A stretch of 64,000 bases of DNA from Lentimicrobium sp. (lineage in GTDB: Bacteria > Bacteroidota > Bacteroidia > Bacteroidales > Lentimicrobiaceae). The stretch spans positions 98,634 to 162,633 of the forward strand of contig JAHYJC010000002.1 in the NCBI GenBank assembly GCA_019429275.1, in the 5' to 3' direction. How positions within the stretch are numbered: position 1 is the stretch's first letter; each line of letters opens with the position of its first letter. The notes under the pieces are model-generated. The model worked only from the letters and a program-made list of their open reading frames with translations, was not told the origin of the DNA and made no database searches. Both the position numbers and the translations under genes were made by a program. Positions 42,334-50,731 of this stretch are shown here, one piece after another.

Positions 42334-42912
42334 CTATCGGGGAAAAAGAGCTGTTTCAACCAACTCGCAGATAATGTGGCCTATGGTAATGTGAGATTCC
42401 TGAATTCTGGGGGTATCGGTTGAAGGTACCTTGAGAATAAAATCGCAGATTCCTTCCATCCTACCACCGGTTTTTCCGGTAAGTCCGATGATGATCATAT
42501 TTTGTTCCCTGGCGGCTTCAATGGCTCTGATGATGTTTGGAGAATTTCCGGATGTTGATAAAGCAAACAAAACATCGCCACTTTTCCCCTGAGCTTTTAC
42601 AAGACGTGCATAAATCTCATCAAATGCATAATCGTTTCCAACCGCGGTAAGATAACTCGTATTTACATGCAGGGCTTCTGCATCCAGGGGAGGACGGTCA
42701 TAATAAAATCGTCCCGAAAACTCAGCAGCCAGGTGCTGAGCATCAGCGGCACTTCCACCATTTCCACAGAACAAAACTCTCTTATTTTTTTTGAATGCCT
42801 CCACCAATTTGTTAACAATAACTTCTATCAGCTTTAGCAACAATTCATCTTCAAGCATGCTGTTTTTTACAGCTATGGATTGCCTGAAAACTTCTTTTAT
42901 TTTGTGATTCAT
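42334..42912 (-). CDS. gmhA: Sedoheptulose-7-phosphate isomerase
   Basis: A 192-aa SIS-domain enzyme that converts sedoheptulose 7-phosphate to D-glycero-D-manno-heptose 7-phosphate. The signature CGNGGSAADAQHLAAEFSGRF (phosphate binding) and the ALSTSGNSPNIIRAI loop (about 115-129) are clear, along with ESHITIGHIICELVE near the end. It is the first enzyme of all bacterial heptose pathways. The upstream gene hddA is on the same strand with a 59-bp gap containing a -7 box, so this operon may start here as well as at hddA. Confidence 0.95.
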   Translation of the reverse strand: MNHKIKEVFRQSIAVKNSMLEDELLLKLIEVIVNKLVEAFKKNKRVLFCGNGGSAADAQHLAAEFSGRFYYDRPPLDAEALHVNTSYLTAVGNDYAFDEIYARLVKAQGKSGDVLFALSTSGNSPNIIRAIEAAREQNMIIIGLTGKTGGRMEGICDFILKVPSTDTPRIQESHITIGHIICELVETALFPR

Positions 42913-42929
42913 AGCATTACAGGAAAAAT

Positions 42930-42937
42930 CAAAATTA
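42930..42937 (-). promoter_or_regulatory. -7 box (TAATTTTG) upstream of gmhA
   Basis: Plus-strand CAAAATTA reads TAATTTTG on the minus strand, 18 bp before the gmhA ATG. It could serve gmhA-hddC-gmhB independently of hddA. Confidence 0.5.
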
Positions 42938-42971
42938 GTATAAGGTAAAATAATCAGCCGGGGATTACGTG

Positions 42972-43994
42972 TTAAAGCGACCAGGTTCTTAAACCTTTAT
43001 CGGTGAATTCGTAACGACGGGCTTCGCCTCCATATTGTCTGAGTGCCTGAATTACGTCAGATCTGGAATTGCCCGGGCAGTAGAAAATCATAAAACCTCC
43101 TCCTCCAGCTCCTGAAATTTTTCCACCGGTAGCGCCATTGGCTTTTGCCGTTTTATAAATCTGATCGAGGTATGGATTTGTAATTTCATCAGCCATTAGC
43201 TTTTTATTCTCCCAGCCAAAGTCAAGGATTTCTCCGATTTTATCCAGATCGCCCTTAAGCAAAGCCTCCTTCATCATGAAGCTTTGCATTTTGAGTTTAT
43301 GCATCGCCTCAATTGTTATGCTATTATTGTTGATAACGTTGCGGGTTTGTGCTTCTATAATGTTTGAAGAAAAGCGACTGGTTTGGGTATAAAATAGCAC
43401 AAGATTATTTGAGAGTTCATTCAGATATGATTCCTTGATTCTTAATGGATTAACAATTACTTTATCATTATCGGAGAATTCCATAAAATTAACACCACCA
43501 AAAGTGGCTGCATATTGATCCTGTTTCCCTCCGGCCATACCTAAATCAACACGCTCAATATCGTAGGCAAGTCGGGCCAGATCATACTCGCCAAGTGGAA
43601 GATTCAGCCATTCGGCAAAAGCACCCAGAATGGTAACCACCAATGTGGATGAAGTTCCCAAACCCGATCCCGGAGGCGCATCAACATAAGTGGTAAGACT
43701 GAAAGACAGGGGCTTATGTGAATAATCTCTGACAATGCGGTTGTATATTCCCTGTTGGAGCAACATTCCGTTACCAGGCTGAAACTGTTCAACAGATTCG
43801 AAAATGCCAAATTCACCCTTATCCACCGACCGAATCATAATTTTTCCATCGCTGCGCGGCTCAATAGTAGCATAGGCATACAAGCTTATGGTCGCATTCA
43901 GAATGGCACCTCCATAAAGATCGGAATAGGGTGAAACATCCGATCCTCCTCCTGCCAGGCCAATCCTCAAGGGTGCTTTACTTCTTATTATCAT
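42972..43994 (-). CDS. hddA: D-glycero-alpha-D-manno-heptose 7-phosphate kinase (GHMP kinase)
   Basis: A 340-aa GHMP-family kinase. SKAPLRIGLAGGGSDVSPY is the N-terminal substrate region, PPGSGLGTSSTLVV the ATP-binding motif 2, and GATGGKISGAGGGGFMIFY the C-terminal motif 3. The N-terminal APLRIGLAGGGSD is typical of HddA and of fucokinase-type enzymes. Beside gmhA and a nucleotidyltransferase, it is best read as the HddA step that phosphorylates heptose 7-phosphate at C1. This is the branch to GDP-D-glycero-alpha-D-manno-heptose, used in capsules, S-layer glycans and some O-antigens. Confidence 0.92.
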   Translation of the reverse strand: MIIRSKAPLRIGLAGGGSDVSPYSDLYGGAILNATISLYAYATIEPRSDGKIMIRSVDKGEFGIFESVEQFQPGNGMLLQQGIYNRIVRDYSHKPLSFSLTTYVDAPPGSGLGTSSTLVVTILGAFAEWLNLPLGEYDLARLAYDIERVDLGMAGGKQDQYAATFGGVNFMEFSDNDKVIVNPLRIKESYLNELSNNLVLFYTQTSRFSSNIIEAQTRNVINNNSITIEAMHKLKMQSFMMKEALLKGDLDKIGEILDFGWENKKLMADEITNPYLDQIYKTAKANGATGGKISGAGGGGFMIFYCPGNSRSDVIQALRQYGGEARRYEFTDKGLRTWSL

Positions 43995-44067
43995 AACAAT
44001 TCAGAATTTACTTTTTTAATTTGTCCGAAGTAATACAACGACCATTAAATCAAAAAATAAAACAAGT

Positions 44068-45219
44068 TCAAATAGTCTGGCTTACCTCATCAATCGAATC
44101 CAGCAGTCCTTCCCAGGAGAAACGGGTTTTCTCATGCTGAACATTTTCTGAAAATTCAACTTCTTTAGATTCATAATAAAACCGAAAAATTGCTTCAGCA
44201 ATTTCACCTGGTTCAGGTTCTACCACATATCCCACTTTTCCATCAGCAACCATTTCTGACAATCCTCCTACATTTGTTGTGATCATTGGCTTGCCAAAAT
44301 GATAGGCAATCTGGGTAACGCCACTCTGTGTTGCATTCTTGTAAGGCTGCACCACAATATCACAGGCACAGAAATACTTATTTACATTATTGTTTGGAAT
44401 AAATTGAGTCCTCAGTTCAAGTCTATCGCTGATGTTTAGCTCCTGAATCAAACGGTGATATTTTTCTTCATTACCGTAAAATTCTCCGGCCACCAGCAAT
44501 TTAATTTTTAGATTTTTGAGTTTTGGCAGGCTCATTGCCTGAAGCAAAAGATCTAATCCCTTATAGTCTCTGATAAAGCCAAAAAACAACAGATAGCCGT
44601 AATTTTCATCAAGTCTGAGAAGTTCTTTGGCCGATTTTTTTGAAATAATATCGCCAAAATTATCGTAAAGTGGGTGTGGAAAATACTTCTTTGGTTTTTC
44701 CTGATCAAACATTGACAAATCTTTGAGCACAGAGCCAGACATGGCCACAAATGCATCTACCGATCTGGTGAAATACTTAACCAGCAGACGGTCGCCCGGC
44801 CTGCGTTCGTGCGGAATAATATTATCAGTTATGGCTACAATCCTGACTTTTCTTTTTGTCCTCCACTTCAGTATCCGGGCAATACTTCCCAGGCATGGCG
44901 CCATAAAAGGAATCCAGAACCTGAATATGGCAAGGTCAGGTCTGGATTTTGCAATTTCCCAGGCTGAAGTAATCCAGTTTATGGGATTTACAGAATTTAT
45001 CCTGACCCTGATGTCGAGGCCTTCGGGTGGTGGTTCGGTGGAATATTGTGTAGTGCCAGGAAACAGAAACGACGGATACTGAAGGCTGAAAGTATAGATA
45101 ATGACTTCATCGCCCCGGTCAAGAAATGCCTTAGCCAACCTTTCATTAAAAGTTGTAATGCCTCCACCTCTTAAAGGATATGCAGAACCTATGATTACAA
45201 CTTTTTTTTTGATTTCCAT
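44068..45219 (-). CDS. Glycosyltransferase, GT4 family
   Basis: A 383-aa GT-B glycosyltransferase. The N-terminal domain begins VVIIGSAYPLRGGGITTFNERLAKAF, typical of GT4. The C-terminal domain (about 200-370) has LLFFGFIRDYKGLDLLLQAM, PYKNATQSGVTQIAYHFGKP and GYVVEPEPGEIAEAI, matching the retaining donor-binding region. It lies upstream of the GDP-heptose genes and downstream of a GT2, so a role in attaching heptose or another surface sugar is plausible but not shown. There is no signal peptide; it acts at the cytoplasmic membrane face. Confidence 0.88.
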   Translation of the reverse strand: MEIKKKVVIIGSAYPLRGGGITTFNERLAKAFLDRGDEVIIYTFSLQYPSFLFPGTTQYSTEPPPEGLDIRVRINSVNPINWITSAWEIAKSRPDLAIFRFWIPFMAPCLGSIARILKWRTKRKVRIVAITDNIIPHERRPGDRLLVKYFTRSVDAFVAMSGSVLKDLSMFDQEKPKKYFPHPLYDNFGDIISKKSAKELLRLDENYGYLLFFGFIRDYKGLDLLLQAMSLPKLKNLKIKLLVAGEFYGNEEKYHRLIQELNISDRLELRTQFIPNNNVNKYFCACDIVVQPYKNATQSGVTQIAYHFGKPMITTNVGGLSEMVADGKVGYVVEPEPGEIAEAIFRFYYESKEVEFSENVQHEKTRFSWEGLLDSIDEVSQTI

Positions 45220-45244
45220 TTCAGATCAGTCAACCTTCTGTTAA

Positions 45245-46180
45245 TCAGATTACTTCTTCAACAAGATATTGATTGCGGTCGTGTGAGGTACGGCTGATCA
45301 GTTCACCTAAAAATCCGGCCAGAAATAACTGTGTACCCATCACCATTGCAAGCAGGCCGAAATAAAACAGGGGCCGGTCCGTCATTTTATATTCAGCCAT
45401 AAAGATTTTTGCATAGGCCAGATAGGCTGCAAAAGCAAAACCTATGAAAAACAGAATGCTTCCCAGGGCTCCGAACAAATGCATAGGTTTGCGGCCAAAG
45501 CGCGACACGAACATAATAGAAATCAGATCGAGAAAACCATTAACAAATCTTTCCCAGCCAAATTTGGTAACGCCGTATTTGCGTTTCTGGTGAACTACTA
45601 CCTTCTCTCCTATTTTCTTAAATCCGGCCCATTTGGCAATTACCGGTATGTAGCGGTGCATTTCACCATAAACCTCAATGGCCTTCACTACATCTTTTCG
45701 GTATGCTTTGAGGCCGCAGTTCATGTCGTGAAGCTTCACTCCCGACATGGAACGTGTTGCTGCATTGTAAATTTTTGAGGGAAGATTTTTAGTCAGTTTA
45801 GAATCGTAACGCTTTTTTTTCCAGCCGGATACCAGATCGAAACCTTCATTTTTAATCATATTATACAGCCCGGGAATTTCATCGGGACTATCCTGAAGGT
45901 CGGCATCCATGGTTATAACCACATCACCCGAAGCAAGCTCAAAACCTTTGTTAAGGGCTGCTGATTTCCCGTAATTTCTGCGGAACCTGATTCCACGCAC
46001 CCTTGAATCGATTTTTTTAAGTCCGCTTATGACTTTCCAGGAATCGTCAGAACTTCCGTCATCAACAAAAATAACCTCAAAGTCATAATTATGATCACCC
46101 ATCACTTTTTTGATCCAGTCATAAAGTTCGGGCAACGACTCTTTTTCATTATAAACCGGTACAACAACCGAAATGTCCAT
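45245..46180 (-). CDS. Polyprenyl-phosphate glycosyltransferase, GT2 (GtrB/DPM1-like)
   Basis: A 311-aa GT2 enzyme with the same layout as the plus-strand gene at 5866: VVPVYNEKESLPELYDW start, FVDDGSSDDSW, MDADLQDSPDEIP as the DxD region, and two C-terminal transmembrane helices (about 232-256 and 267-290). Such enzymes load a nucleotide sugar on undecaprenyl phosphate. It lies 25 bp upstream of the GT4 gene on the minus strand and after DUF4199, likely all one transcript. The two GT2 copies look like separate paralogues serving different glycans. Confidence 0.88.
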   Translation of the reverse strand: MDISVVVPVYNEKESLPELYDWIKKVMGDHNYDFEVIFVDDGSSDDSWKVISGLKKIDSRVRGIRFRRNYGKSAALNKGFELASGDVVITMDADLQDSPDEIPGLYNMIKNEGFDLVSGWKKKRYDSKLTKNLPSKIYNAATRSMSGVKLHDMNCGLKAYRKDVVKAIEVYGEMHRYIPVIAKWAGFKKIGEKVVVHQKRKYGVTKFGWERFVNGFLDLISIMFVSRFGRKPMHLFGALGSILFFIGFAFAAYLAYAKIFMAEYKMTDRPLFYFGLLAMVMGTQLFLAGFLGELISRTSHDRNQYLVEEVI

Positions 46181-46197
46181 CAGAAACAGAAATTAGG

Positions 46198-46773
46198 TTA
46201 GGATTGAGGAAAAGCTTCATCGAAGCTATCGTCGTTCTTTTTAATAAAAATGGAAGCTAGCAGCGAAAAAACAGTCCCCCATAAAGCCATTGAGAATAGA
46301 CTTGATATTGCAATAAACACAGGAGTCGTAAACATTTTAGTCATCGACATTGCCTGTTCAACCTGTTCATCAGTCAGGCCCTTTTCAAACATCTTTTCTT
46401 CGGCAATCTGCTTTAATTTGAGGAGTTCACCTGGATCAAAGAAATTAAAAAACAAATAGGAATAAATAGCCATTATAAGACCAACAACAACGCTGATCAA
46501 AACTCCTGAGCCAAGACTTCTTCCATAAGAAAGGTATCCTCTGCTGCATTTATCCCGATAAGCAAGGGTGCCAACAACTATACCTGCAAGCAAAATGACC
46601 AGTGAAGCATACTGAATCCATCCGGTCATGGTAACATCCAGGACATAAAACAATAATGAAAGCAACACCATTGCAACTCCGGTTATGAGTCCGTACTTCA
46701 GCGAATTATTCAATAAACTGCATTTAACTGCGGTTGAATCATTCAGGGTTCTTTCTTCATTCTGGGTTTCCAT
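46198..46773 (-). CDS. DUF4199 domain membrane protein
   Basis: A 191-aa protein with four hydrophobic segments: about 27-45, 53-70, 88-110 and 150-172. The phrase RGYLSYGRSLGSGVLISVV and a following cytosolic helix with KQIAEEKMFEKGLTDEQVEQAM match DUF4199, a family common in Bacteroidota and often found immediately before a GT2 glycosyltransferase like the one downstream here. The function is unknown; it may help the membrane-bound glycosyltransferase. A -7 box lies 23 bp upstream. Confidence 0.87.
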   Translation of the reverse strand: METQNEERTLNDSTAVKCSLLNNSLKYGLITGVAMVLLSLLFYVLDVTMTGWIQYASLVILLAGIVVGTLAYRDKCSRGYLSYGRSLGSGVLISVVVGLIMAIYSYLFFNFFDPGELLKLKQIAEEKMFEKGLTDEQVEQAMSMTKMFTTPVFIAISSLFSMALWGTVFSLLASIFIKKNDDSFDEAFPQS

Positions 46774-46796
46774 ATCTGATGTGAGTTTAATTTCTG

Positions 46797-46804
46797 CAAA
46801 TGTA
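46797..46804 (-). promoter_or_regulatory. -7 box (TACATTTG) of the DUF4199/GT2/GT4 transcript
   Basis: Plus-strand CAAATGTA reads TACATTTG on the minus strand, 24 bp before the DUF4199 start. Confidence 0.6.
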
Positions 46805-46840
46805 ATAAATCGGCGTCTGTATTAAAAACTTAATCAAAAA

Positions 46841-46871
46841 TGTTGCAGAGCCTGATTTTTTTGTATTTTTG
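46841..46871 (+). promoter_or_regulatory. Promoter of the SRP RNA
   Basis: TGTTG (46841-46845) and TATTTTTG (46864-46871) are 18 bp apart, close to the Bacteroidota -33/-7 spacing. They lie just before the 5' end of the SRP RNA. Confidence 0.65.
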
Positions 46872-46875
46872 TAGC

Positions 46876-46972
46876 GGGTAAGTCTTATACGACCAGCTCC
46901 CATTGAACTCCCCCAGGTCAGGAATGAAGCAAGGGTAGATGGTTGTAGCGGTGCGATGTAAGTAGCTTACCC
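46876..46972 (+). ncRNA. ffs: Signal recognition particle RNA (small bacterial 4.5S type)
   Basis: About 97 nt folding into a long hairpin. GGGTAAG (46876-46882) pairs with CTTACCC (46966-46972). The apical part AGGTCAGGAATGAAGCAAGGGT is a variant of the SRP domain IV symmetric/asymmetric loop with the tetraloop region, which binds Ffh. A T-rich run (ATTTTTTATT) follows as terminator. The promoter sits directly upstream. Confidence 0.88.
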
Positions 46973-47000
46973 ATTTTTTATTCTTATAAAAATTACTGCC

Positions 47001-47612
47001 ATGCTTCTCAGAATTCATCCGGAGAATCCCAGTACAAGGCAAATAAGAACAGTTGTTGAATGTTTGCTCGATGGCGGGGTTATCATCTACCCTACTGATA
47101 CCGTTTATGGGATGGGCTGCGATATTTTCAAATCGAAAGCCATAGAAAAAGTTGCCCAGATCAAGGGCATAAAGGTTGAAAAAGCCAATTTTTCATTTAT
47201 CTGCAGCGATCTCAGCCAATTATCAGATTACACCAGGCCAATCGCCAATGATGTATTCAAGCTGATGAAAAAAAATCTACCAGGGCCATTTACTTTTATC
47301 CTAAATGCCGGAAGCAGCGTTCCAAAGTTGATACAAAGCAAAAAAAAGACTGTTGGTATCCGTGTTCCCGACAATAAAATTCCGCTCGAAATTGTAAATG
47401 AGCTGGGACATCCCATCATGTCGACCTCAATTCATGATGAGGATGAAATCATCGAATACACCACCGATCCTGAACTGATTTACGAAAAATACAAAAACCT
47501 GGTTGATATTGTGATAGATGGGGGTTTTGGCGACAATGAAGCATCAACCATCATTGATTGCACTGATGATGAGCCGGTTATTGTTCGTGAAGGCAAGGGA
47601 ATTTTGATTTAA
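47001..47612 (+). CDS. L-threonylcarbamoyladenylate synthase (TsaC/Sua5/YrdC)
   Basis: A 203-aa YrdC-domain enzyme that makes threonylcarbamoyl-AMP for the t6A37 tRNA modification. GGVIIYPTDTVYGMGCDIF is the N-terminal signature, followed by KAIEKVAQIKG, KNLPGPFTFIL, VGIRVPDN and PIMSTSIHDEDE, and STIIDCTDDEPVIVREGKG near the end. The C-terminal Sua5 domain is absent, so it is the short TsaC-type. It lies directly downstream of the SRP RNA and 5 bp before a cupin gene. The methylthiotransferase at 57091 would act on the t6A that this pathway makes. Confidence 0.94.
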   Translation: MLLRIHPENPSTRQIRTVVECLLDGGVIIYPTDTVYGMGCDIFKSKAIEKVAQIKGIKVEKANFSFICSDLSQLSDYTRPIANDVFKLMKKNLPGPFTFILNAGSSVPKLIQSKKKTVGIRVPDNKIPLEIVNELGHPIMSTSIHDEDEIIEYTTDPELIYEKYKNLVDIVIDGGFGDNEASTIIDCTDDEPVIVREGKGILI

Positions 47613-47617
47613 ACTTT

Positions 47618-47965
47618 ATGAAAACGGAGGAGAATATTTTCAGGGTACACAACATTAAAAATACTGATTCCGAGTACTTTGAAACACTTTTTGAAGGCAA
47701 GATCAGAATAGAAAAAATAATTTCATCGGGCCACACAACACCAAAAGGAAAGTGGTACGATCAGGACGAAGATGAATGGGTAATATTGGTGCAGGGTCAA
47801 GCAACAATATTATTTTTTGATAATGAAGAAGTTAACCTTAAAGCGGGAAACTACCTTCTGATCCCGAAACACAGGAAACACAGAGTTACTCACACCAGCG
47901 ACAGCCCTCCCTGCATCTGGCTTGCCATTCATGGGCTGTTAAACAATCAGGAAAATAAACTCTAA
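47618..47965 (+). CDS. Cupin-domain protein
   Basis: A 115-aa single cupin domain. The first cupin motif region is SSGHTTPKGKWYDQDEDEWVILVQG and the second is AGNYLLIPKHRKHRVTHTS. Metal ligands of type H-x-H-x4-E are only partly recognisable. No catalytic function can be assigned; such small cupins act as sugar or small-molecule binders or sometimes as metal-dependent enzymes. It starts 5 bp after the TsaC stop and is probably co-transcribed. Confidence 0.8.
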   Translation: MKTEENIFRVHNIKNTDSEYFETLFEGKIRIEKIISSGHTTPKGKWYDQDEDEWVILVQGQATILFFDNEEVNLKAGNYLLIPKHRKHRVTHTSDSPPCIWLAIHGLLNNQENKL

Positions 47966-48061
47966 ATTATTGGCCCAGTTTATCTTACATATTTTCACCT
48001 TAAAAACCCATAAAATTATTTGGAGGGAATAAAAAAAGCAGTACTTTTGCAATCCCAAAAT

Positions 48062-48137
48062 GATTCCGTAGCTCAGTAGGTAGAGCACATCCCTTTTAAG
48101 GATGGGGTCCTGGGTTCGAGCCCCAGCGGGATCACCA
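48062..48137 (+). tRNA. tRNA-Lys (anticodon TTT)
   Basis: 76 nt in cloverleaf form. The acceptor GATTCCG pairs with CGGGATC, the D-arm is GCTC...GAGC, the anticodon stem CATCC/GGATG carries the loop CTTTTAA with anticodon TTT, and the T-arm is CTGGG-TTCGAGC-CCCAG. The 3' CCA is encoded. A TACTTTTG -7 box lies just upstream (about 48041-48048) and a hairpin with T-run follows. Confidence 0.95.
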
Positions 48138-48148
48138 CTAGAAAGTAC

Positions 48149-48191
48149 AACCACTTGTAAATTAATATTTTGCAGGTGGTTATTTTTTTTA
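48149..48191 (+). terminator. Terminator downstream of tRNA-Lys
   Basis: AACCACTTG and CAGGTGGTT form a stem with an A/T-rich loop, followed by ATTTTTTTT. Confidence 0.6.
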
Positions 48192-48386
48192 TTCAACATC
48201 AATTCATCTGAGAGCTTTCAAAAAAAATCAGAATCCAGCCTGAAAAAGAATTTCAGAGAAAATTTGAAATACCTGATATTTTCAGTAAAACCTTCCGGGC
48301 TGACTTAAAAATGGTGAGATGAGAATTTCCTTCACTGATTTTTCTGATTTAATCCTAAAAAATCGCCAATAAAGACGACTTCTTTC

Positions 48387-48394
48387 TATATTTG
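48387..48394 (+). promoter_or_regulatory. -7 box (TATATTTG) of the ugd operon
   Basis: TATATTTG matches TAnnTTTG, 37 bp before ATG 48431. The preceding stretch, about 48192-48386, holds no recognisable gene. Confidence 0.6.
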
Positions 48395-48430
48395 CTGCCT
48401 GAGCAAATGGACTAAATCAAAATATAAAAT

Positions 48431-49759
48431 ATGAAAATTACCATTGTTGGCACCGGCTACGTGGGTCTGGTTACAGGCACCTGCTTTGCTGAAGTAGGAA
48501 TTGAAGTGGTTTGCGTTGATATTGATGCAAAGAAAATAGAGAACCTCAAAAATGGCATATCTCCTATTTATGAGCCAGGCCTCGATGATATGATCGCCAG
48601 AAATTTTGAAAAAGGGAGGCTGCATTTCTCAACTGAACTGCCATCGAGTGTTAACGATGCCGATGTGATTTTTATCGCCGTAGGAACTCCACCCGATGAA
48701 GATGGAAGTGCTGACCTGAAATATGTGCTTGATGTTTCGAAAACAATTGGAAGGTTTATTGAAAAATACACATTGGTGGTTACCAAAAGCACGGTTCCGG
48801 TCGGAACTGCAAAAAAGGTAAGACAGGCAATTCAGGAAGAACTCAATATCAGAAATGCAGAAATAGAGTTTGATGTCGCCTCAAACCCCGAATTCCTGAA
48901 AGAGGGCGATGCCATCAACGACTTTATGAAACCCGACCGTATTGTGGTTGGCGTTGAATCGGGCAAAGCCGAAGAGATCATGACACGCTTGTACAAACCC
49001 TTCACCCTCAACGGTCATCCGGTTATTTTTATGGATGTGCCTTCGGCCGAGATGACAAAATATGCAGCCAATTCAATGCTGGCCACGAAAATCAGTTTCA
49101 TGAACGACATTGCCAATGTTTGTGAAATAGTTGGTGCTGACGTAAATATGGTGCGGAAAGGCATTGGTAGTGATTCAAGAATCGGAACAAAATTCATCTA
49201 TCCGGGCATTGGTTACGGAGGATCCTGTTTCCCGAAGGATGTTAAAGCACTGATTAAAACTGCTGATTCTGTGGGATATTCAATGCGTATTTTGAAAGCT
49301 GTAGAAGATGTCAATGATGATCAGAAATCGGTTTTGGTCAACAAGTTTCTGAACCATTTCAATGGCAATGTAAGAGGTAAAACTGTTGGTTTATGGGGAC
49401 TTTCATTCAAACCTCAGACCGACGACATGCGCGAAGCTCCTGCAATTATCATTATTGAAAAACTGCTGGCAGCAGGTTGCAAAGTAAAAGCCTATGACCC
49501 GGTAGCCATGCATGAATCGAAGCGCAAAATTGGCGATAGCATCGTGTATTCAGCCGATCCATATGAGGCCATCATGGATACAGATGCCCAGTTTCTACTC
49601 ACTGAGTGGACAGAATTCCGCTATCCGAACTGGTATGTAATCAAGAAACTGGTCAAAAATCCGGTAGTTTTCGATGGAAGAAATATTTACGACCGGAAAG
49701 AGCTTGAACAATTGGGATTTGATTACTATTGCATTGGGGTAAATACCGGCAAAAAATGA
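48431..49759 (+). CDS. ugd: UDP-glucose 6-dehydrogenase
   Basis: A 442-aa enzyme that oxidises UDP-glucose twice to UDP-glucuronate with NAD+. The N-terminal Rossmann motif is GTGYVGLVTGTCFAEVG, KSTVPVGTAKK follows, the substrate Lys lies in KYAANSMLATKISFMND, and the catalytic Cys is in GIGYGGSCFPKDVKAL. The C-terminal domain has LWGLSFKPQTDDMREAP. It heads a sugar-nucleotide operon: UXS follows 24 bp later and uses UDP-GlcA. Its product is also the likely substrate of the epimerase at 7705. Confidence 0.96.
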   Translation: MKITIVGTGYVGLVTGTCFAEVGIEVVCVDIDAKKIENLKNGISPIYEPGLDDMIARNFEKGRLHFSTELPSSVNDADVIFIAVGTPPDEDGSADLKYVLDVSKTIGRFIEKYTLVVTKSTVPVGTAKKVRQAIQEELNIRNAEIEFDVASNPEFLKEGDAINDFMKPDRIVVGVESGKAEEIMTRLYKPFTLNGHPVIFMDVPSAEMTKYAANSMLATKISFMNDIANVCEIVGADVNMVRKGIGSDSRIGTKFIYPGIGYGGSCFPKDVKALIKTADSVGYSMRILKAVEDVNDDQKSVLVNKFLNHFNGNVRGKTVGLWGLSFKPQTDDMREAPAIIIIEKLLAAGCKVKAYDPVAMHESKRKIGDSIVYSADPYEAIMDTDAQFLLTEWTEFRYPNWYVIKKLVKNPVVFDGRNIYDRKELEQLGFDYYCIGVNTGKK

Positions 49760-49783
49760 TTTTTTATTGAACAGTTATATCCA

Positions 49784-50719
49784 ATGGGTAAAAAAATTCT
49801 TGTTACAGGTGGAGCCGGATTTCTGGGTTCGCATTTATGCGAACGTCTTCTGAATGAAGGCAATGAAGTGGTTTGTCTCGACAATTACTTTACCGGCCAG
49901 AAATCGAACATTGTTCATCTTTTAAAAAATCCTTACTTCGAAATGGTCAGGCATGATGTTACCATGCCCTTCTATATCGAAGTTGACGAAATCTATAACC
50001 TGGCCTGTCCGGCCTCCCCCATTCATTATCAGTACAATCCAATAAAAACTGTAAAAACTTCGGTGATGGGAGCCATTAATATGCTGGGACTGGCCAAGCG
50101 CATAAAGGCAAAAATCCTTCAGGCATCAACCAGTGAAGTTTATGGTGATCCGCAGATACATCCGCAAACCGAAAGGTACTGGGGTCACGTAAATCCGATC
50201 GGAGAGCGTGCCTGCTATGATGAAGGTAAACGTGCTGCTGAAACTTTGTTTGTCAACTATCACAGGCAAAATAATGTACGTATCAAGATCATAAGAATCT
50301 TCAACACATATGGTCCGCGGATGCACCCAAACGATGGGCGTGTGGTTTCAAATTTCATTGTTCAGGCGCTGAAAGGTGAAAACATTACCGTGTATGGCAA
50401 TGGAAGTCAAACGCGGAGTTTCTGTTATTACTCCGATTTACTGGATGGCATGATCAGACTGATGAACACCGGCGATGATTTTACCGGCCCGGTAAACGTT
50501 GGCAATCCAAACGAATTCACCATTCTTCAACTGGCCGAAAAAGTAATATCGCTTTGCGGATCTTCCTCAAAAATTGTATGGAAGCCATTACCCAGCGACG
50601 ATCCGTTGCAGCGTCAGCCCGATATTTCTCTGGCCAAAAGCAAATTGGGCTGGGAACCGAAAATTGAGCTCGAAGAAGGACTCATCAAAACCATAGAGTA
50701 CTTCAAAACCATCGTTTAA
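49784..50719 (+). CDS. UDP-glucuronate decarboxylase (UDP-xylose synthase)
   Basis: A 311-aa SDR enzyme that converts UDP-GlcA to UDP-xylose (or the 4-keto intermediate). The NAD motif [10 protein letters not shown], the [13 protein letters not shown] segment, [17 protein letters not shown] and [13 protein letters not shown] (YxxxK) are characteristic of UXS, and [22 protein letters not shown] follows. Position directly after ugd gives the two-step conversion of UDP-Glc to UDP-xylose for surface glycans. Soluble bacterial UXS enzymes are this size. Confidence 0.94.
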   Translation: MGKKILVTGGAGFLGSHLCERLLNEGNEVVCLDNYFTGQKSNIVHLLKNPYFEMVRHDVTMPFYIEVDEIYNLACPASPIHYQYNPIKTVKTSVMGAINMLGLAKRIKAKILQASTSEVYGDPQIHPQTERYWGHVNPIGERACYDEGKRAAETLFVNYHRQNNVRIKIIRIFNTYGPRMHPNDGRVVSNFIVQALKGENITVYGNGSQTRSFCYYSDLLDGMIRLMNTGDDFTGPVNVGNPNEFTILQLAEKVISLCGSSSKIVWKPLPSDDPLQRQPDISLAKSKLGWEPKIELEEGLIKTIEYFKTIV

Positions 50720-50731
50720 GCAAACCGGGCT

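Noticed and set aside
47939..48202. An 87-aa minus-strand open frame across the tRNA-Lys region
   Set aside because: It is the antisense of a tRNA. The GDPAGARTQDP-like peptide is a well-known false ORF from tRNA sequences.
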